Source: JBGOUV01 sp041477815
Lineage (GTDB): Bacteria > Acidobacteriota > Terriglobia > Bryobacterales > JACQDG01
Direction: 5' to 3'
NCBI GenBank assembly: GCA_041477815.1
Contig: JBGOUV010000403.1
Span: 1 to 6,060 of the forward strand
DNA: 6,060 nucleotides
Part shown: positions 5,415 to 6,060 of the stretch, piece after piece
Layout of the letters: each line of letters begins with the position of its first letter
How positions within the stretch are numbered: the stretch's first letter is position 1
The notes under the pieces: model-generated
The model's input: only the letters and a program-made list of their open reading frames with translations
What the model was told of the DNA's origin: nothing
Databases searched by the model: none
Program-made: the position numbers and the translations under genes

Positions 5415-6060
5415 ATGCGGCCTCCCCCATTTTTGATTTTTAATTTTTGCCTTTTGATTTTTGCCTTGCCTTTCCTCCCTGCCCAATCCCTAGCCCTCCT
5501 CCCCGGCGACACCACCCTCCAGGGCCCCCGAGCCTACCAAAAGTTAGTAGTCCAAGCAACCTACCCAGACGGCCACCAGCGTGACGTAACCTCCCAAGCC
5601 AACCTAACCATAGCCGACCCCAAGATCGCATCTCTAGACCCCGAAGCCTCCCTCCGCCCCCAATCCGACGGCGCCACCACCGTAACCGCCTCCCTAGGCT
5701 CTTCCCGCGCCACCCTAAGAGTCACCGTCCGCAACGCCACAGTGCCCTCCGCCCCCAACTTCCGGACCCACGTAATCCCCATCCTCACCAAGGCCGGCTG
5801 CAACTCCGGCGCCTGCCACGGCGCCCTCGCCGGCAAGAACGGCTTCAAGCTCACCCTCCGCGGCTACGATCCCGAGGCCGACTTCCACACCCTCACCCGC
5901 GAAGCCCTCGGACGCCGCGTCTCCCTCCCCGACCCCGCCCGCAGCCTGATGCTCCTCAAGCCCACCCTCACCATCCCCCACGGCGGCGGCAAGCGCTTCG
6001 ACGTCTCCTCCCCCGAATACAACACCCTGGTCGACTGGATCGCCAACGGCGCCCCCGCCC
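5415..6060 (+). CDS. Secreted Big_2/cytochrome-like protein of the DUF1549-DUF1553 group (partial, 3' end missing)
   Basis: An open frame from ATG 5415 runs off the right edge with 215 codons read. Residues 1-27 form a Sec signal peptide: MRPPP, a hydrophobic core FLIFNFCLLIFALPFL and a likely cleavage site after QSLA. Residues 28-106 are a bacterial Ig-like (Big_2) domain: DTTLQGPRAYQKLVVQATY, then DGHQRDVTSQA, DPKIASLD, GATTVTASLG and ATLRVTV. Residues 116-215 are the cytochrome-like region that precedes DUF1549 in this group: HVIPILTKAGCNSGACHG (119-136), AGKNGFKLTLRGYDPEADF, LTREALGRRV, SLMLLKPT, PHGGGKRFD and YNTLVDWIANGAP. The possible haem site is Cx4CH (CNSGACH, 129-135). DUF1549 and DUF1553 should follow outside the window. 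No ribosome site precedes the ATG, but only 5 bases separate it from the DUF1501 stop, so coupled translation is likely. Confidence 0.85.
   Translation, partial: MRPPPFLIFNFCLLIFALPFLPAQSLALLPGDTTLQGPRAYQKLVVQATYPDGHQRDVTSQANLTIADPKIASLDPEASLRPQSDGATTVTASLGSSRATLRVTVRNATVPSAPNFRTHVIPILTKAGCNSGACHGALAGKNGFKLTLRGYDPEADFHTLTREALGRRVSLPDPARSLMLLKPTLTIPHGGGKRFDVSSPEYNTLVDWIANGAPA
5429..5463 (+). repeat. heptamer array E, encoding the signal-peptide core
   Basis: Five 7-bp units with consensus ATTTTTG: units 1, 3 and 5 exact, unit 2 ATTTTTA, unit 4 CCTTTTG. A poor sixth block (CCTTGCC) may follow. This very T-rich stretch in GC-rich DNA encodes residues 5-17 of the secreted protein, with a 7-residue period (FLIFNFC, LLIFALP). 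Confidence 0.85.

Overview
The window is GC-rich bacterial chromosome, most like a soil acidobacterium of the Solibacter/Bryobacter type. This is inferred from gene content: an acidobacterial-style short ImuB, a DUF1501 protein paired with a Big_2/DUF1549-type secreted protein, a conserved 'NAQKSTGPRTPEGKA' protein of unknown function, and 7-bp tandem repeats. A planctomycete or verrucomicrobial relative is not excluded.

Region 1-1090 is a graveyard of mobile and defence genes. It holds the last 31 codons of a transposase-like gene (+), then an integron attC-like site (161-227). On the minus strand there is a MazE/MazF-type toxin-antitoxin pair with an intact antitoxin and a frameshifted toxin whose stop codon lies inside the attC-like site. 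Behind it lies a frameshifted remnant of a PD-(D/E)XK nuclease-like protein.

Region 1094-3111 is a mutagenesis cassette: a good sigma70-type promoter, imuA (RecA-like) and imuB (catalytically dead Y-family polymerase with a QQGLF clamp-binding motif). The usual third gene, dnaE2, does not follow. Instead 3112-3426 carries a minus-strand remnant of an XRE-type helix-turn-helix antitoxin, followed by the leader of the next gene.

Region 3427-4011 encodes the conserved protein of unknown function. A second promoter inside its 3' end then leads into 4033-6060: a Tat-exported DUF1501 protein and, 5 bases after its stop, a secreted Ig-like (Big_2) plus Cx4CH cytochrome-like protein of the DUF1549/DUF1553 group, which runs off the window. 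These two probably form an export-linked operon.

The most unusual signal is a set of short tandem arrays with a 7-bp period (four clear, one possible). All lie at gene edges: over the imuA stop codon, in the last codons of imuB, at both ends of the unknown gene, and forming the hydrophobic core of the signal peptide of the last gene. Since 7 is not a multiple of 3, unit gain or loss would shift the reading frame unless it happens in threes.
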